64,000 bases of DNA from an uncultured Lachnospiraceae bacterium (GTDB lineage Bacteria; Bacillota; Clostridia; Lachnospirales; Lachnospiraceae), in assembly GCA_910577165.1 (NCBI GenBank), contig CAJTLX010000010.1:1-64000 (forward strand), written 5' to 3'. Position numbers and translations under genes: made by a program. The notes under the pieces are model-generated. The model saw only the letters and a list, made by a program, of their open reading frames with translations. It made no database searches and was not told the DNA's origin. This document shows positions 44,231 through 53,302 of the stretch, one piece after another (within the stretch, counting starts at the first letter, position 1; every line of letters begins with the position of its first letter).

Positions 44231-45942
44231 AATCACAGACCGATTTGGAACAGATGTTAAAAAATATTGACCATAAAGGATATCCTGCCTACAAGGATCT
44301 GCGCGGAAACTATCAGTTTGTAGGCTATATATTGGGGATCGACCATGTGCAGGGCGACCCGTTTGCTGCGCCGTCGCGCGTAAGTGTGCGCGTGGGAAAA
44401 GCACAGGCGGGATTTGCTTTGGATATGTATGAGAAGGAATATAAGCGCGTTGCACTCTCGGATTATCTTCTGCGCACCTTCGGGCGAACACTTTCGGATT
44501 ATACCTTTCAGGCGAGGGGGTCGGGTAAAAGCGGGCTGATTGGGGTTAGCCGTCCGGGGCAGGAGATTTTGGCGCGAACTGCGTGTGAGATACAAAACGG
44601 CGATGTCTTAGTGCGCTTTGAAGTTGGTTTTCCGGCAAATGGGCGCACAATCAATGCCGGAGAACTGCACAAGATCCTGTTTGACTATATCCCTCAGGCG
44701 GTAAAACGCTCGCTTTTTTACAAAAATTTGCGCGCGGAGGAGGTAAGGGCAGTTTTAGAGCTTGCGGAGGACGAACAGGCAGTCAGGGAGGCAATTTCTG
44801 AGAGAGGACTAGTCGCATTTGTAGCAAACGGTGCGATCTTGCCGCGAGAGAGTGGTGTCTCACAAAAGCCAATGAAAAATGCGGTGGCATTTGTCTCGCC
44901 AAAAGAATTTGAGATAGAGTTAGAGTTGCCGCATCGCGGCGTGGTAAAGGGGATGGGAATTCCTGCGGGGATCACGCTGATCGTTGGCGGCGGCTATCAC
45001 GGGAAATCAACGCTTTTAAAGGCGTTAGAACAGGGAGTTTACAATCATATTGCAAAGGATGGCAGGGAGTTTGTGATCACACAGGATGATGCCGTCAAGG
45101 TGCGCGCAGAGGATGGCAGAGCAGTGGCTCATGTCAATATTTCCCCATTTATCAGCGATCTGCCTAACGGCAAAGATACTGTGGATTTCTCCACGGAGGA
45201 TGCGAGCGGATCCACCTCGCAGGCGGCGAATGTGGTCGAGGCGATCCGCGCCGGAGCAAAGCTGCTCCTGATTGACGAGGATACCTGCGCGACAAATTTT
45301 ATGGTGCGCGACGAGTTGATGCAGCGGGTGGTTTCCCCGGATAAAGAGCCGATCACTCCATTTTTGTTACAGGCGAGAGAATTATACGAAAAATATGGGG
45401 TTTCCGTAATTTTAGTTGCGGGCAGTTCCGGTGCGTACTTCCATATTTCTGACCGCGTGATCCAGATGGACAATTACAAAACGCTCGATATTACCGCGCG
45501 CGTAAGGGAATGTATGGAAGGTGAACCTCCACTTGAAAGGCTCTCTTCCAAAAAGACAGCGATCGGAGCTATTTTTTCCGAGACAGCAAAAAAGCGCGTA
45601 GTAAAGATCGGACGGCTGGAAAAGAAATACGATGAGGTCAAGGTAAAGCAGTTTGGCAGGGACAGCTTTTCCTTCGGCAAGGATACTGTGGATTTGAGCT
45701 TTGTCGAGCAGCTTTTAGATTTTGAGCAGACAACAACACTTTCCTACTGCTTAAAAGCACTTGCAGATCAGTTGGAGAATCGTCCGCAGGATATTGAAGC
45801 TTTGGTTGAGAAACTTGACCGCCAGATAAAGTGCGATGGGCTTTCTAGCCTATGCAGGGGCAGTTACCTTCCCGCCACACTTGCCGCAGTGCGCAAGCAG
45901 GAGATCTACGCGTGCGTAAATCGGTATCGCGGTCTAATGTGA
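44227..45942 (+). CDS. ABC-class ATPase (PF09818-type, uncharacterised)
   Basis: A 571-residue soluble P-loop ATPase of the family described as predicted ATPases of the ABC class. It has YQFVGYILGIDHVQGDPFA in its N-terminal domain, Walker A GGGYHGKSTLLKAL near residue 252, a signature-like SGSTSQAANVVEA and Walker B KLLLIDEDTCATNF. No membrane segment is present, so it is not a transporter subunit. Its biochemical role is not established. It is translationally coupled to hisC upstream, and queH follows 12 bp later; a shared operon is likely. Confidence 0.88.
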   Translation: MKSQTDLEQMLKNIDHKGYPAYKDLRGNYQFVGYILGIDHVQGDPFAAPSRVSVRVGKAQAGFALDMYEKEYKRVALSDYLLRTFGRTLSDYTFQARGSGKSGLIGVSRPGQEILARTACEIQNGDVLVRFEVGFPANGRTINAGELHKILFDYIPQAVKRSLFYKNLRAEEVRAVLELAEDEQAVREAISERGLVAFVANGAILPRESGVSQKPMKNAVAFVSPKEFEIELELPHRGVVKGMGIPAGITLIVGGGYHGKSTLLKALEQGVYNHIAKDGREFVITQDDAVKVRAEDGRAVAHVNISPFISDLPNGKDTVDFSTEDASGSTSQAANVVEAIRAGAKLLLIDEDTCATNFMVRDELMQRVVSPDKEPITPFLLQARELYEKYGVSVILVAGSSGAYFHISDRVIQMDNYKTLDITARVRECMEGEPPLERLSSKKTAIGAIFSETAKKRVVKIGRLEKKYDEVKVKQFGRDSFSFGKDTVDLSFVEQLLDFEQTTTLSYCLKALADQLENRPQDIEALVEKLDRQIKCDGLSSLCRGSYLPATLAAVRKQEIYACVNRYRGLM

Positions 45943-45954
45943 GGGGGCAGAAGA

Positions 45955-46614
45955 ATGCAGAAGGATTTGACAAAGGTCAATTATCAGCGTGTGCTGGACG
46001 GGACACTAAAGCAGATTACGGAGAACGGGAAAACTCCCTCCCTGCTTTTGCACGCCTGTTGCGCGCCGTGTTCCAGCTATGTCTTGGAATATTTGTCAAA
46101 ATACTTTAATATTACTGTATTTTACTATAACCCGAATATTTTTCCTAAGGAAGAATATGAGAAGCGGGTGGCAGAGATTGCGCGGCTGATTGAGGAAATT
46201 CCCGTTGTGTACCCGGTAAAATTACTTTGGGGGGATTACGATCCGGAGCGTTTTTTTGCGATGGCAAAGGGGATGGAGGAATTGCCGGAGGGAGGGGAAC
46301 GCTGCTTTGCCTGCTATCGGCTCAGGCTTTCTCTCGCGGCAAAAAAAGCAAAGGAGTGCGGGTTTGATTATTTCACGACAACACTTTCGATAAGCCCGCT
46401 CAAAAATGCAGGAAAACTCAATGAGATCGGCAGAGAATTGTCGGATACCTACAAGGTCGCTTACCTGTATTCAGATTTTAAAAAGAAGGGTGGATATCAA
46501 CGCTCAATTGAGCTTTCAAGAGAATTTCATCTGTACCGCCAGAATTATTGCGGCTGCATCTACAGCAGGAGAAAAGAAAATTGCGAAGAAATTACAAAAA
46601 ACAGCAAAGAATGA
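45955..46614 (+). CDS. queH: Epoxyqueuosine reductase QueH
   Basis: Reduces epoxyqueuosine to queuosine in tRNA, replacing QueG in many bacteria. The 219-residue protein has the paired-cysteine motif LLHACCAPCSSY, the nucleotide-site FYYNPNIFPKEEYEKR, CFACYRLRL and the C-terminal NYCGCIYSRR, which provide the iron-sulfur and metal ligands. Length is normal for QueH. It has GAGGGGG before its ATG and follows the ABC-class ATPase gene closely. Confidence 0.92.
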   Translation: MQKDLTKVNYQRVLDGTLKQITENGKTPSLLLHACCAPCSSYVLEYLSKYFNITVFYYNPNIFPKEEYEKRVAEIARLIEEIPVVYPVKLLWGDYDPERFFAMAKGMEELPEGGERCFACYRLRLSLAAKKAKECGFDYFTTTLSISPLKNAGKLNEIGRELSDTYKVAYLYSDFKKKGGYQRSIELSREFHLYRQNYCGCIYSRRKENCEEITKNSKE

Positions 46615-46651
46615 GAAATCGCCAATTGACGTTGATTTGCGAACGTGCTAC

Positions 46652-46657
46652 TATAAT
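46652..46657 (+). promoter_or_regulatory. Possible -10 box of the HD-GYP/feoAB unit
   Basis: TATAAT at 46652-46657. A TTGACG at 46626-46631 is 20 nt upstream, longer than usual, so the -35 is uncertain. Confidence 0.45.
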
Positions 46658-46707
46658 TATGGACATCAGTTGCAGGGAGAACCTGCGCACGGGAAGGCGG
46701 TGGAGCG

Positions 46708-47748
46708 ATGAGAAAAATATTAATTGTCGATGATAACCGAATGAATATTGCATTTGCCAAGGGGTGTTTGGAGGATGAGTACGAATTGTCTTCTGCAAAT
46801 TCCGGGGAGGAGGCGGTTGCCATCCTTGCAGAATGGCGTTTCGATCTGGTTTTGCTTGATTATGTAATGCCCGGACTAAACGGGTTGGGCGTTTTGCGCT
46901 TTATCCGGGGGAATATTCATCTGCGCGAGATGCCCGTTGTTATGGTGACATCAAGTGAGGAGATGGAGGTGGCTTGCCTTGATGCGGGGGCAAACGATTT
47001 TGTCAAAAAACCGTATGCACCGGAAGTGTTGAAGATGCGCGTTGCGCGCACGTTGGAGATGGATGATTACCGCAAAAAGCTTTCGCTCTTAGTGCAGCAG
47101 AAATCAAAGCGGATTGAGAAAATGCAGACCAGCATTATTGCCAATATTGCAAATCTGATTGAGAATCGCGACAGGGATTCCGGGCAGCACGTTAAGCGCG
47201 TGGGATTTTATATGGGAATTATCGCCGATCATTTAAGAAAGATGCCGGAGTATGAGGATCAGCTAAATGAGCGGGCGATCCGCAATATGATGCAGGCCTC
47301 CGCGCTGCACGATGTCGGAAAGATCTCGATCACGGACAATATTTTATGCAAGCCCGCCAGGCTGACCAACCAGGAGTATGAGGTAATGAAGACCCACACT
47401 GTACTTGGCGCGCAGATTATCCGACAATGCCTTGAAAATATCGAGGAAGAAGATTATAGGGAAATGGCTGAGCAGATAGCACTATATCACCATGAACACT
47501 GGGATGGAACAGGATATCCAGAGGGGCTTAAGGGGGAGGAAATTCCGCTCTGCGCGCGGATTATGTCGGTGGCAGACGTGTTTGACGCGCTGATTAGCCG
47601 CCGCTGTTACAAGGAAGTTCACTCAATGCAGGAGGCGTTTCGCATTATCGAGGAGGGTTCCGGGACACAGTTTGAGCCTGCGATTGTAAAGGCCTTTCTC
47701 TCGGAAGAGGAGGCGATCGAGGCGGTGCTTGAACGGATGGAGCGATAA
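46708..47748 (+). CDS. Response regulator with HD-GYP phosphodiesterase domain
   Basis: A 346-residue cytoplasmic signalling protein. An N-terminal receiver domain has the acidic pocket KILIVDDNRMN, the phospho-acceptor Asp in LVLLDYVMPG and the Lys in FVKKPYAP. A linker helix leads to an HD-GYP domain with ALHDVGKI and the full HHEHWDGTGYPEGLKG motif, so it should hydrolyse cyclic di-GMP (or a related cyclic dinucleotide) under phosphorylation control. The partner kinase is not adjacent. feoA starts only 18 bp downstream, so read-through into the iron genes is likely. Confidence 0.92.
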   Translation: MRKILIVDDNRMNIAFAKGCLEDEYELSSANSGEEAVAILAEWRFDLVLLDYVMPGLNGLGVLRFIRGNIHLREMPVVMVTSSEEMEVACLDAGANDFVKKPYAPEVLKMRVARTLEMDDYRKKLSLLVQQKSKRIEKMQTSIIANIANLIENRDRDSGQHVKRVGFYMGIIADHLRKMPEYEDQLNERAIRNMMQASALHDVGKISITDNILCKPARLTNQEYEVMKTHTVLGAQIIRQCLENIEEEDYREMAEQIALYHHEHWDGTGYPEGLKGEEIPLCARIMSVADVFDALISRRCYKEVHSMQEAFRIIEEGSGTQFEPAIVKAFLSEEEAIEAVLERMER

Positions 47749-47766
47749 TTCTTTGGAGGGATAAGG

Positions 47767-48000
47767 ATGCAGGAGAAAAATTTATGTTCCGCAGTTATTG
47801 GCGGTGTGTATCAAGTGCGCGAAATGCTGCTGCCGCGCGCGACAAAAATGCGCCTGACTGCCCTTGGACTAACTGCGGGGACTCAGGTAAGGGTGTTAAA
47901 TAACAAGCACAGCGGATCAGTGATCTTTTGCGTGCGCGGGACAAGGCTTGCCGTGGGGAAAAAGATTGCAGAACATATCTGTATATCCGGCATTAAATAA
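47767..48000 (+). CDS. feoA: Ferrous iron transport protein FeoA
   Basis: A 77-residue SH3-like protein that assists FeoB. The core TKMRLTALGLTAGTQVRVLNNK and FCVRGTRLAVGKKIAEHI is typical. GGAGGGA precedes the ATG. Its last codons and stop fall inside the hairpin of the dispersed repeat copy B, so the repeat has been accommodated at the gene end. Confidence 0.92.
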   Translation: MQEKNLCSAVIGGVYQVREMLLPRATKMRLTALGLTAGTQVRVLNNKHSGSVIFCVRGTRLAVGKKIAEHICISGIK

Positions 48001-48046
48001 TTGCCAGAGATATCGCCCTCCGGGGATGCGCACTCGCACGAATCGG
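47975..48046 (+). repeat. Dispersed hairpin repeat, copy B, at the feoA stop codon
   Basis: An outer stem ATATCT/AGATAT encloses CCGGCA-TTAAATAAT-TGCCAG, followed by CGCCCTCC, GGGGATGCGC and ACTCGCACGAATCGG. The feoA TAA lies in the loop. It matches copy A (minus, 20906-20974) almost base for base. Confidence 0.87.
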
Positions 48047-48130
48047 AGAAGTATGAAACAATATGTCGCTTTGCGGCGCGAATCCGGCGCGGGAAACGAA
48101 TCAAAATGTATCTTGGAAGGAAGTATACAT

Positions 48131-50194
48131 ATGGAGCAGGAAAAAGAATTGCAGGTTGGCTTTGTCGGAAATCCGAACTGCGGTAAAACAACATTGTTCA
48201 ACGCCTACACCGGCGCGCGCCTAAAGGTGGCGAATTGGCCGGGGGTGACGGTGGAGAAAAAGGAAGGCGCACTAAAATATCACAAACATCAGTTCAAGTT
48301 GGTTGATTTGCCGGGGATCTATAGTCTGACCTCCTACACGATGGAAGAGAAGCTAACCAGACAGTTTATCCTTGACTCGGATGTGGACGTGATTGTCGAT
48401 GTGGCGGACGCATCGGCATTAGAGCGAAATCTCTATCTGACCTTGCAGTTGATTGAATTGGGAAAACCCGTTGTGCTGGCACTGAATATGATGGATATTG
48501 TGCAGGAGCGCGGGATGGAGATTGATTTGCACCGATTGCCGGAAATGCTTGGCATTCCCTGCATTCCCGTCTCGGCCAGAAAGCGCGCAGGTCTGCAAAT
48601 TCTGATTCACACCGTCGCGCACCACAAAGAAAAACGGCAGGCGATCTTAGAACATCAGCACCCGGAAAGGGAGGTGCCAAGCCATCACCGGCACAACCAT
48701 CACGAGGAATTTGCGATGGTTTACGACGATGTGATCGAGGATAAGATCGACGAGCTGACCGAGCGGATGAAGACAGCGGGTTTTAAAAGCTCAAATTATC
48801 GCTGGCACGCACTAAAGCTGCTTGAGCAGGATGAGGAGATTGTCGCCAAAGTCGGGCTTGATCTCTCCGATATTATTGACCGCAGCTACGAGACGGATAT
48901 CATCAATGAAAAATATGATTTTATTGAGGAGATCATCGAGGAATGTCTGGTGAACAAGCAGACCAAGGCGGCAATGACGGACAGGGTTGATAAGCTGTTA
49001 ACCCATCGGTATTTCGGACTTCCAATGTTTTTGGTGATTATGGCAGCAGTGTTTTTTCTGACCTTTTTTATCGGGGACTGGCTAAAGGGCTATTTTGAGG
49101 ATTTTCTCGGCTGGTTTTCCGGGGCGGTGCAAAAGGGATTTGCGGCGGCGAAGGTCAATGCGACAGTGACTTCCCTGATTGTGGACGGCATTATTTCGGG
49201 AGTGGGCGGGATACTAACCTTTCTGCCAAATATTTTTATTCTTTTTCTGGCACTTGCCTTTTTGGAGGACAGCGGCTATATGTCGCGCGTCGCCTATGTA
49301 ATGGACGGACTGATGGGGAAACTAGGACTTTCGGGGCGTGCATTTATCCCGATGGTTCTGGGTTTTGGATGCAGTGTGCCGGCGGTGATGGCATCGAGAG
49401 CCCTAGAAGATCCCGCTGACCGCAGACGGACGATCTTTGTCACTCCGTTTATGTCGTGTTCGGCGAAACTGCCGGTCTACGTGCTGTTCTCGCAAATGTT
49501 TTTTGGGAAGAGTGCGATGATTGCGGCATTTTCAATGTATTTGCTCGGTATGGCAACCGGCATTGCAACGGCGTTTGTGATGAGCCGGATAGAGAGGAGG
49601 GCAAAGAAGGATACAGGAAACCCGCTCCTTATTGAGCTGCCCGAATACAAGGTGCCGAATGCGCGCACGATCGCCATCTATGTCTGGGAGAAGGTAAAGG
49701 ATTATCTGACCAAGGCGGGAACCACAATCTTTATCGCATCGATTCTTGTCTGGTTTATCTTAAATTTTGGTACAAAAGGACTGGTTACGGAGATGTCCGA
49801 AAGTTTTGGCGCGATAATTGGCAGGGCGATCGCTCCTATTCTTTCCACGGCGGGCATTGGACTCTGGCAGATCGCACTCGCCCTGATTTCGGGGCTGGCA
49901 GCAAAGGAAGTCGTGGTGTCAAGTATCTCCGTACTTTTTGGCATTGGGAATGCGAGTTCATCCGCAGGGATGACGGAACTTGCTGCTGTTCTGGCAGAAT
50001 TTGGTTTCACTGCCTTAAACGCTTACGCGCTTATGGTATTTGTGCTGTTGTATACGCCGTGTGTAGCGACGATCGCCGTGATCCGCCGGGAATTAAAATC
50101 GGTTAAATGGACGGTGGCGACGGTGTTCTATCAGCTTTTTATCGCGTGGCTGATGGCAACTTTAGTTTACCAGGTGGGACGGCTGTTTTTCTAA
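48131..50194 (+). CDS. feoB: Ferrous iron transport protein FeoB
   Basis: Imports Fe2+ across the membrane, coupled to a G-protein-like domain. The 687-residue protein has an N-terminal GTPase with G1 GNPNCGKTTLFNAYTG, G3 DLPGIYSL and G4 NMMD, then a helical GDI-like region, and two Gate-containing membrane halves (MVLGFGCSVPAVMASRAL, TPFMSCSAKLPVY). A His-rich stretch (residues about 174-195, EHQHPEREVPSHHRHNHH) lies between the GTPase and the helical region. I chose ATG 48131 with GAAGGAAG upstream; upstream in-frame sequence is repeat copy B. feoA and feoB are separated by that repeat. Confidence 0.95.
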   Translation: MEQEKELQVGFVGNPNCGKTTLFNAYTGARLKVANWPGVTVEKKEGALKYHKHQFKLVDLPGIYSLTSYTMEEKLTRQFILDSDVDVIVDVADASALERNLYLTLQLIELGKPVVLALNMMDIVQERGMEIDLHRLPEMLGIPCIPVSARKRAGLQILIHTVAHHKEKRQAILEHQHPEREVPSHHRHNHHEEFAMVYDDVIEDKIDELTERMKTAGFKSSNYRWHALKLLEQDEEIVAKVGLDLSDIIDRSYETDIINEKYDFIEEIIEECLVNKQTKAAMTDRVDKLLTHRYFGLPMFLVIMAAVFFLTFFIGDWLKGYFEDFLGWFSGAVQKGFAAAKVNATVTSLIVDGIISGVGGILTFLPNIFILFLALAFLEDSGYMSRVAYVMDGLMGKLGLSGRAFIPMVLGFGCSVPAVMASRALEDPADRRRTIFVTPFMSCSAKLPVYVLFSQMFFGKSAMIAAFSMYLLGMATGIATAFVMSRIERRAKKDTGNPLLIELPEYKVPNARTIAIYVWEKVKDYLTKAGTTIFIASILVWFILNFGTKGLVTEMSESFGAIIGRAIAPILSTAGIGLWQIALALISGLAAKEVVVSSISVLFGIGNASSSAGMTELAAVLAEFGFTALNAYALMVFVLLYTPCVATIAVIRRELKSVKWTVATVFYQLFIAWLMATLVYQVGRLFF

Positions 50195-50200
50195 TTTTTT

Positions 50201-50253
50201 ATAGATCTGGCGTTAAATAATTACCAGATCTATAGCCCTTTTGGGGATGCGCA
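50201..50253 (+). repeat. Dispersed hairpin repeat, copy C, after the feoB stop codon
   Basis: A perfect stem ATAGATCTGG/CCAGATCTAT encloses the same TTAAATAAT-type loop (CGTTAAATAATTA), followed by GCCCTTTTGGGGATGCGCAT. It lacks the 3' ACTCGCACGAATCGG block of copies A and B. Confidence 0.83.
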
Positions 50254-50294
50254 TAAAAAAATTATAAATTTACAAAAAATGGAAATATAAAGAT

Positions 50295-50327
50295 AAAGGG
50301 CATCTTCCTGGATGGGGGGTGCCCTTT
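50295..50327 (+). terminator. Terminator-like hairpin after feoB
   Basis: AAAGGGCATC pairs with GGGTGCCCTTT. There is no immediate T-run, though T8 follows about 18 nt later. Confidence 0.6.
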
Positions 50328-50430
50328 CGCGGACAAAAAAATTTTTTTTAGAAAAAGGAGAATTTACTTTGTCGGCAGAATAATATAAGTAGAGGGGTAT
50401 TTTGTCAGTTTTACAGGAATGGAGTGTGAA

Positions 50431-51453
50431 ATGGAAGAAAAAATAAGTATACGAGAAAAACAGGAGGCAAGGGAGCATCAGTTATTTTCCCCGTATGCCG
50501 CATTTTCCGATGCTTCCAGGGGACGCGAGCGCGCTGAGGATCTCTGTGATTTGCGCCCCGTCTACCAGCGCGACCGCGATCGCATTTTGCACAGCAAGGC
50601 ATTTCGCAGATTAAAGGGAAAGACCCAGGTATTTCTGGCACCGGAGGGTGACCATTACCGCACAAGGCTCACGCATACATTAGAAGTAGCACAGAATGCG
50701 CGCACCATCGCGCGAGCTTTGCGCCTGAACGAGGATTTGACAGAGGCGATTGCACTCGGTCACGATCTTGGGCATACGCCGTTTGGACACGCCGGAGAGC
50801 GCGCGCTAAACCGTGTTTGTCCGGGAGGTTTTAACCACTGCGTACAGAGTGTGCGGGTGGTGGATCATTTAGAAAAAAATGGGAAAGGATTAAATCTTAC
50901 CTTAGAGGTGCGCGACGGAATTTTAAATCATCAGACCGCAGGAAATCCTGCGACTTTGGAGGGAAAAATTGTGCGGCTCTCGGATAAAATTGCCTATATT
51001 AACCATGATATTGACGATGCTGTTCGCGGGCATATTATTGAGGAGAGGAAAATTCCAGAGGAGTACACTAAAATTTTAGGTCACAGCGTCAGAGAACGCC
51101 TCGATACCATGATTCACGATATTGTAATACAGAGTGAGGATTCCTGCGATATTCGTATGTCAAAGGAAGTATTTGCAGCGATGACCGGACTTAGAAAGTA
51201 TATGTTTGAAAATGTATACACTAACCCGATAGCAAAGGGCGAGGAGAAAAAGGCGGAAGCGATGGTTGAACAGCTCTATGTTTATTATGCAGAACATACG
51301 GAGCGTTTGCCGGAGGAATACCGTTATATGATTGAGAAGGGTGGCGAGGCAAATTGGCGCGTTGTCTGCGATTATGTTGCGGGGATGACCGATCACTATG
51401 CTGTGCAGAAGTACAGGGAGATTATGATACCGGACGCGTGGAATGTATTTTAA
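50431..51453 (+). CDS. dgt: Deoxyguanosinetriphosphate triphosphohydrolase-like protein (HD domain)
   Basis: A 340-residue HD-superfamily dNTP triphosphohydrolase, which splits dNTPs to nucleoside and tripolyphosphate. It has RDRDRILHSKAFRRLKGKTQ, the metal-site RLTHTLEVAQNAR, and LGHDLGHTPFGHAGERAL. KIAYINHDIDDA carries the later Asp. ATG 50431 has GGAG six bases upstream, so I prefer it to the ATG at 50419. It is the first gene of the replication/transcription operon and ends 30 bp before dnaG, the usual order in Clostridia. Confidence 0.93.
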   Translation: MEEKISIREKQEAREHQLFSPYAAFSDASRGRERAEDLCDLRPVYQRDRDRILHSKAFRRLKGKTQVFLAPEGDHYRTRLTHTLEVAQNARTIARALRLNEDLTEAIALGHDLGHTPFGHAGERALNRVCPGGFNHCVQSVRVVDHLEKNGKGLNLTLEVRDGILNHQTAGNPATLEGKIVRLSDKIAYINHDIDDAVRGHIIEERKIPEEYTKILGHSVRERLDTMIHDIVIQSEDSCDIRMSKEVFAAMTGLRKYMFENVYTNPIAKGEEKKAEAMVEQLYVYYAEHTERLPEEYRYMIEKGGEANWRVVCDYVAGMTDHYAVQKYREIMIPDAWNVF

Positions 51454-51483
51454 TATAGAAAAGTATATTTAACGGAGGAAATT

Positions 51484-53274
51484 ATGTATTATCCCGAGGA
51501 ACTGGTGGAGGAGATACGCTCCAGAAATGATATTGTCGATGTCATTGGCTCCTATGTGCATTTGACAAAGAAAGGTGCAAGCCATATGGCGTGCTGCCCA
51601 TTCCACAATGAGAAAACTCCCTCGTTTTCGGTGAGTGCCGCAAAGCAGATGTTTTACTGTTTTGGTTGCGGAAAAGGAGGAAATGTCTTTACTTTTCTGA
51701 TGGAGTACGAGAATCTTACCTTTGTTGAAGCGGTGCGGATGTTGGCGGAGCGGGCGCGTATCGAGCTGCCCGCCTTAGAGTATTCCGAGGAGGCAAGACG
51801 CGCATCAGAATTTAAGGCAAAACTTTTTTCGGCGAACAAGGAGGCGGCAAAATACTATTTTTATCAGTTAAAATCCGAGCGGGGGCGGGCGGCGATGCAG
51901 TATTTAAAAAAGCGCGCGCTAAGCGACGAGACGATCGTACATTTTGGGCTTGGGTACTCGAACAAATATTCGGATGATCTGTACAGATATCTGAAAAATC
52001 TGGGGTATGAGGACGAGGTTTTGCGCCAGTCCGGGCTGATTACGATGGATGAGAAACGCGGGGTGAGCGATAAATTTTGGAACCGTGTGATGTACCCGAT
52101 CATGGATGTGAACAGCCGGGTTATCGCTTTTGGCGGAAGAGTGATAGGGGAGGGAGAGCCCAAATACTTAAATTCCCCCGAGACACCGATCTTTGAGAAG
52201 AGCCAGAATCTGTACGGCTTAAATCTTGCCAGGGGGAGCCGGAAAGACTTCTTTTTGCTCTGCGAGGGCTATATGGATGTGATTTCGCTCCACCAGGCAG
52301 GATTTTCAAACGCGGTCGCCTCGCTTGGTACTTCGCTTACGACGCAGCACGCGAAAATTTTAGCGCGCTATGTAAAGGAAGTGCTTATCACCTACGACAG
52401 CGACGGTGCGGGAGTGAAGGCAGCACAGCGCGCCATTCCAATTTTAAAGGAGGCGGGGATTGTGACGCGCATTGTTGATATGCGCCCTTACAAGGACCCG
52501 GATGAATTTATTAAGGCACTGGGGAAGGAGGAGTATCAAAAGCGCGTTGATCAAGCACAAAATAGCTTTTTCTATGAAATTGAGATTCTGCAGAAAGACT
52601 ATGATCTCGCTGATCCGGAACAGAAGACGCGCTTTTACAATGAGATGGCAAAAAAGCTGCTTATCTTTCCAGAGGAGCTTGAGCGCGGCAATTACACGGA
52701 GGCACTGGCACAGAAGTATCAGATAAATTACGAGAGCCTAAGAAAATTAGTCAACCGCTACGGCGCACAGGGCGAGAGCATCAGGGTTGCGCAGGAAACA
52801 AGAAGATATCAGAATGAGGATACAAGGAGAAAGGGCAAACCTGAGGAGGGAATGCGCCGCTCGCAGAGACTTTTGCTTACCAGACTGATTGAGGAGCCTG
52901 CAGTATTTGAGCGGATTCGGGGCGTGATTAGTCCGGAAGATTTTACCGAAGAATTTTACCATGATGTGGCGGTGATGGTATTTGAGGAATTAGAAAAAAA
53001 TGGAAGCGTAAATGCGGCAAGGCTTATCGGGCGGTTTGAAGATACAAAGAGGCAGCGGCAGGCAGCGGAATTATTTTCTACAAAACTTAATGTGCCGATG
53101 GATGAACAGGGCAGGAAAAAGGAATTTGCAGACACGGTAATCCGCGTAAAACAAAATAGTTTGGACGCGGCGGACGCGCGGGCACTTGAACAAAATGATT
53201 TTGGCGCGCTGCAGCGAAATATGGAGAAGCGCAAGGAACTTGGCAAACTGCATAGTTCCTTAAATCTTGGTTAA
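51484..53274 (+). CDS. dnaG: DNA primase
   Basis: Synthesises RNA primers at the replication fork. The 596-residue protein has an N-terminal CHC2 zinc finger (CCPFHNEKTPSFSV and FYCFGCGKGG), a catalytic core with TOPRIM motif LLCEGYMDVISLHQAG and the acidic YDSDGAGVKAAQRA, and a C-terminal helicase-binding region. GGAGGAAATT precedes the ATG. It lies between dgt and rpoD with very short gaps and is probably transcribed with them. Confidence 0.97.
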   Translation: MYYPEELVEEIRSRNDIVDVIGSYVHLTKKGASHMACCPFHNEKTPSFSVSAAKQMFYCFGCGKGGNVFTFLMEYENLTFVEAVRMLAERARIELPALEYSEEARRASEFKAKLFSANKEAAKYYFYQLKSERGRAAMQYLKKRALSDETIVHFGLGYSNKYSDDLYRYLKNLGYEDEVLRQSGLITMDEKRGVSDKFWNRVMYPIMDVNSRVIAFGGRVIGEGEPKYLNSPETPIFEKSQNLYGLNLARGSRKDFFLLCEGYMDVISLHQAGFSNAVASLGTSLTTQHAKILARYVKEVLITYDSDGAGVKAAQRAIPILKEAGIVTRIVDMRPYKDPDEFIKALGKEEYQKRVDQAQNSFFYEIEILQKDYDLADPEQKTRFYNEMAKKLLIFPEELERGNYTEALAQKYQINYESLRKLVNRYGAQGESIRVAQETRRYQNEDTRRKGKPEEGMRRSQRLLLTRLIEEPAVFERIRGVISPEDFTEEFYHDVAVMVFEELEKNGSVNAARLIGRFEDTKRQRQAAELFSTKLNVPMDEQGRKKEFADTVIRVKQNSLDAADARALEQNDFGALQRNMEKRKELGKLHSSLNLG

Positions 53275-53302
53275 CCTATGGGTACAGGAGGAAAGATCTT
53301 TT

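Noticed and set aside
47948..48130. A 61-codon N-terminal extension of FeoB
   Set aside because: It overlaps feoA and the repeat copy B, has no homology to FeoB, and the ATG at 48131 has a good ribosome site directly before the G1 domain.
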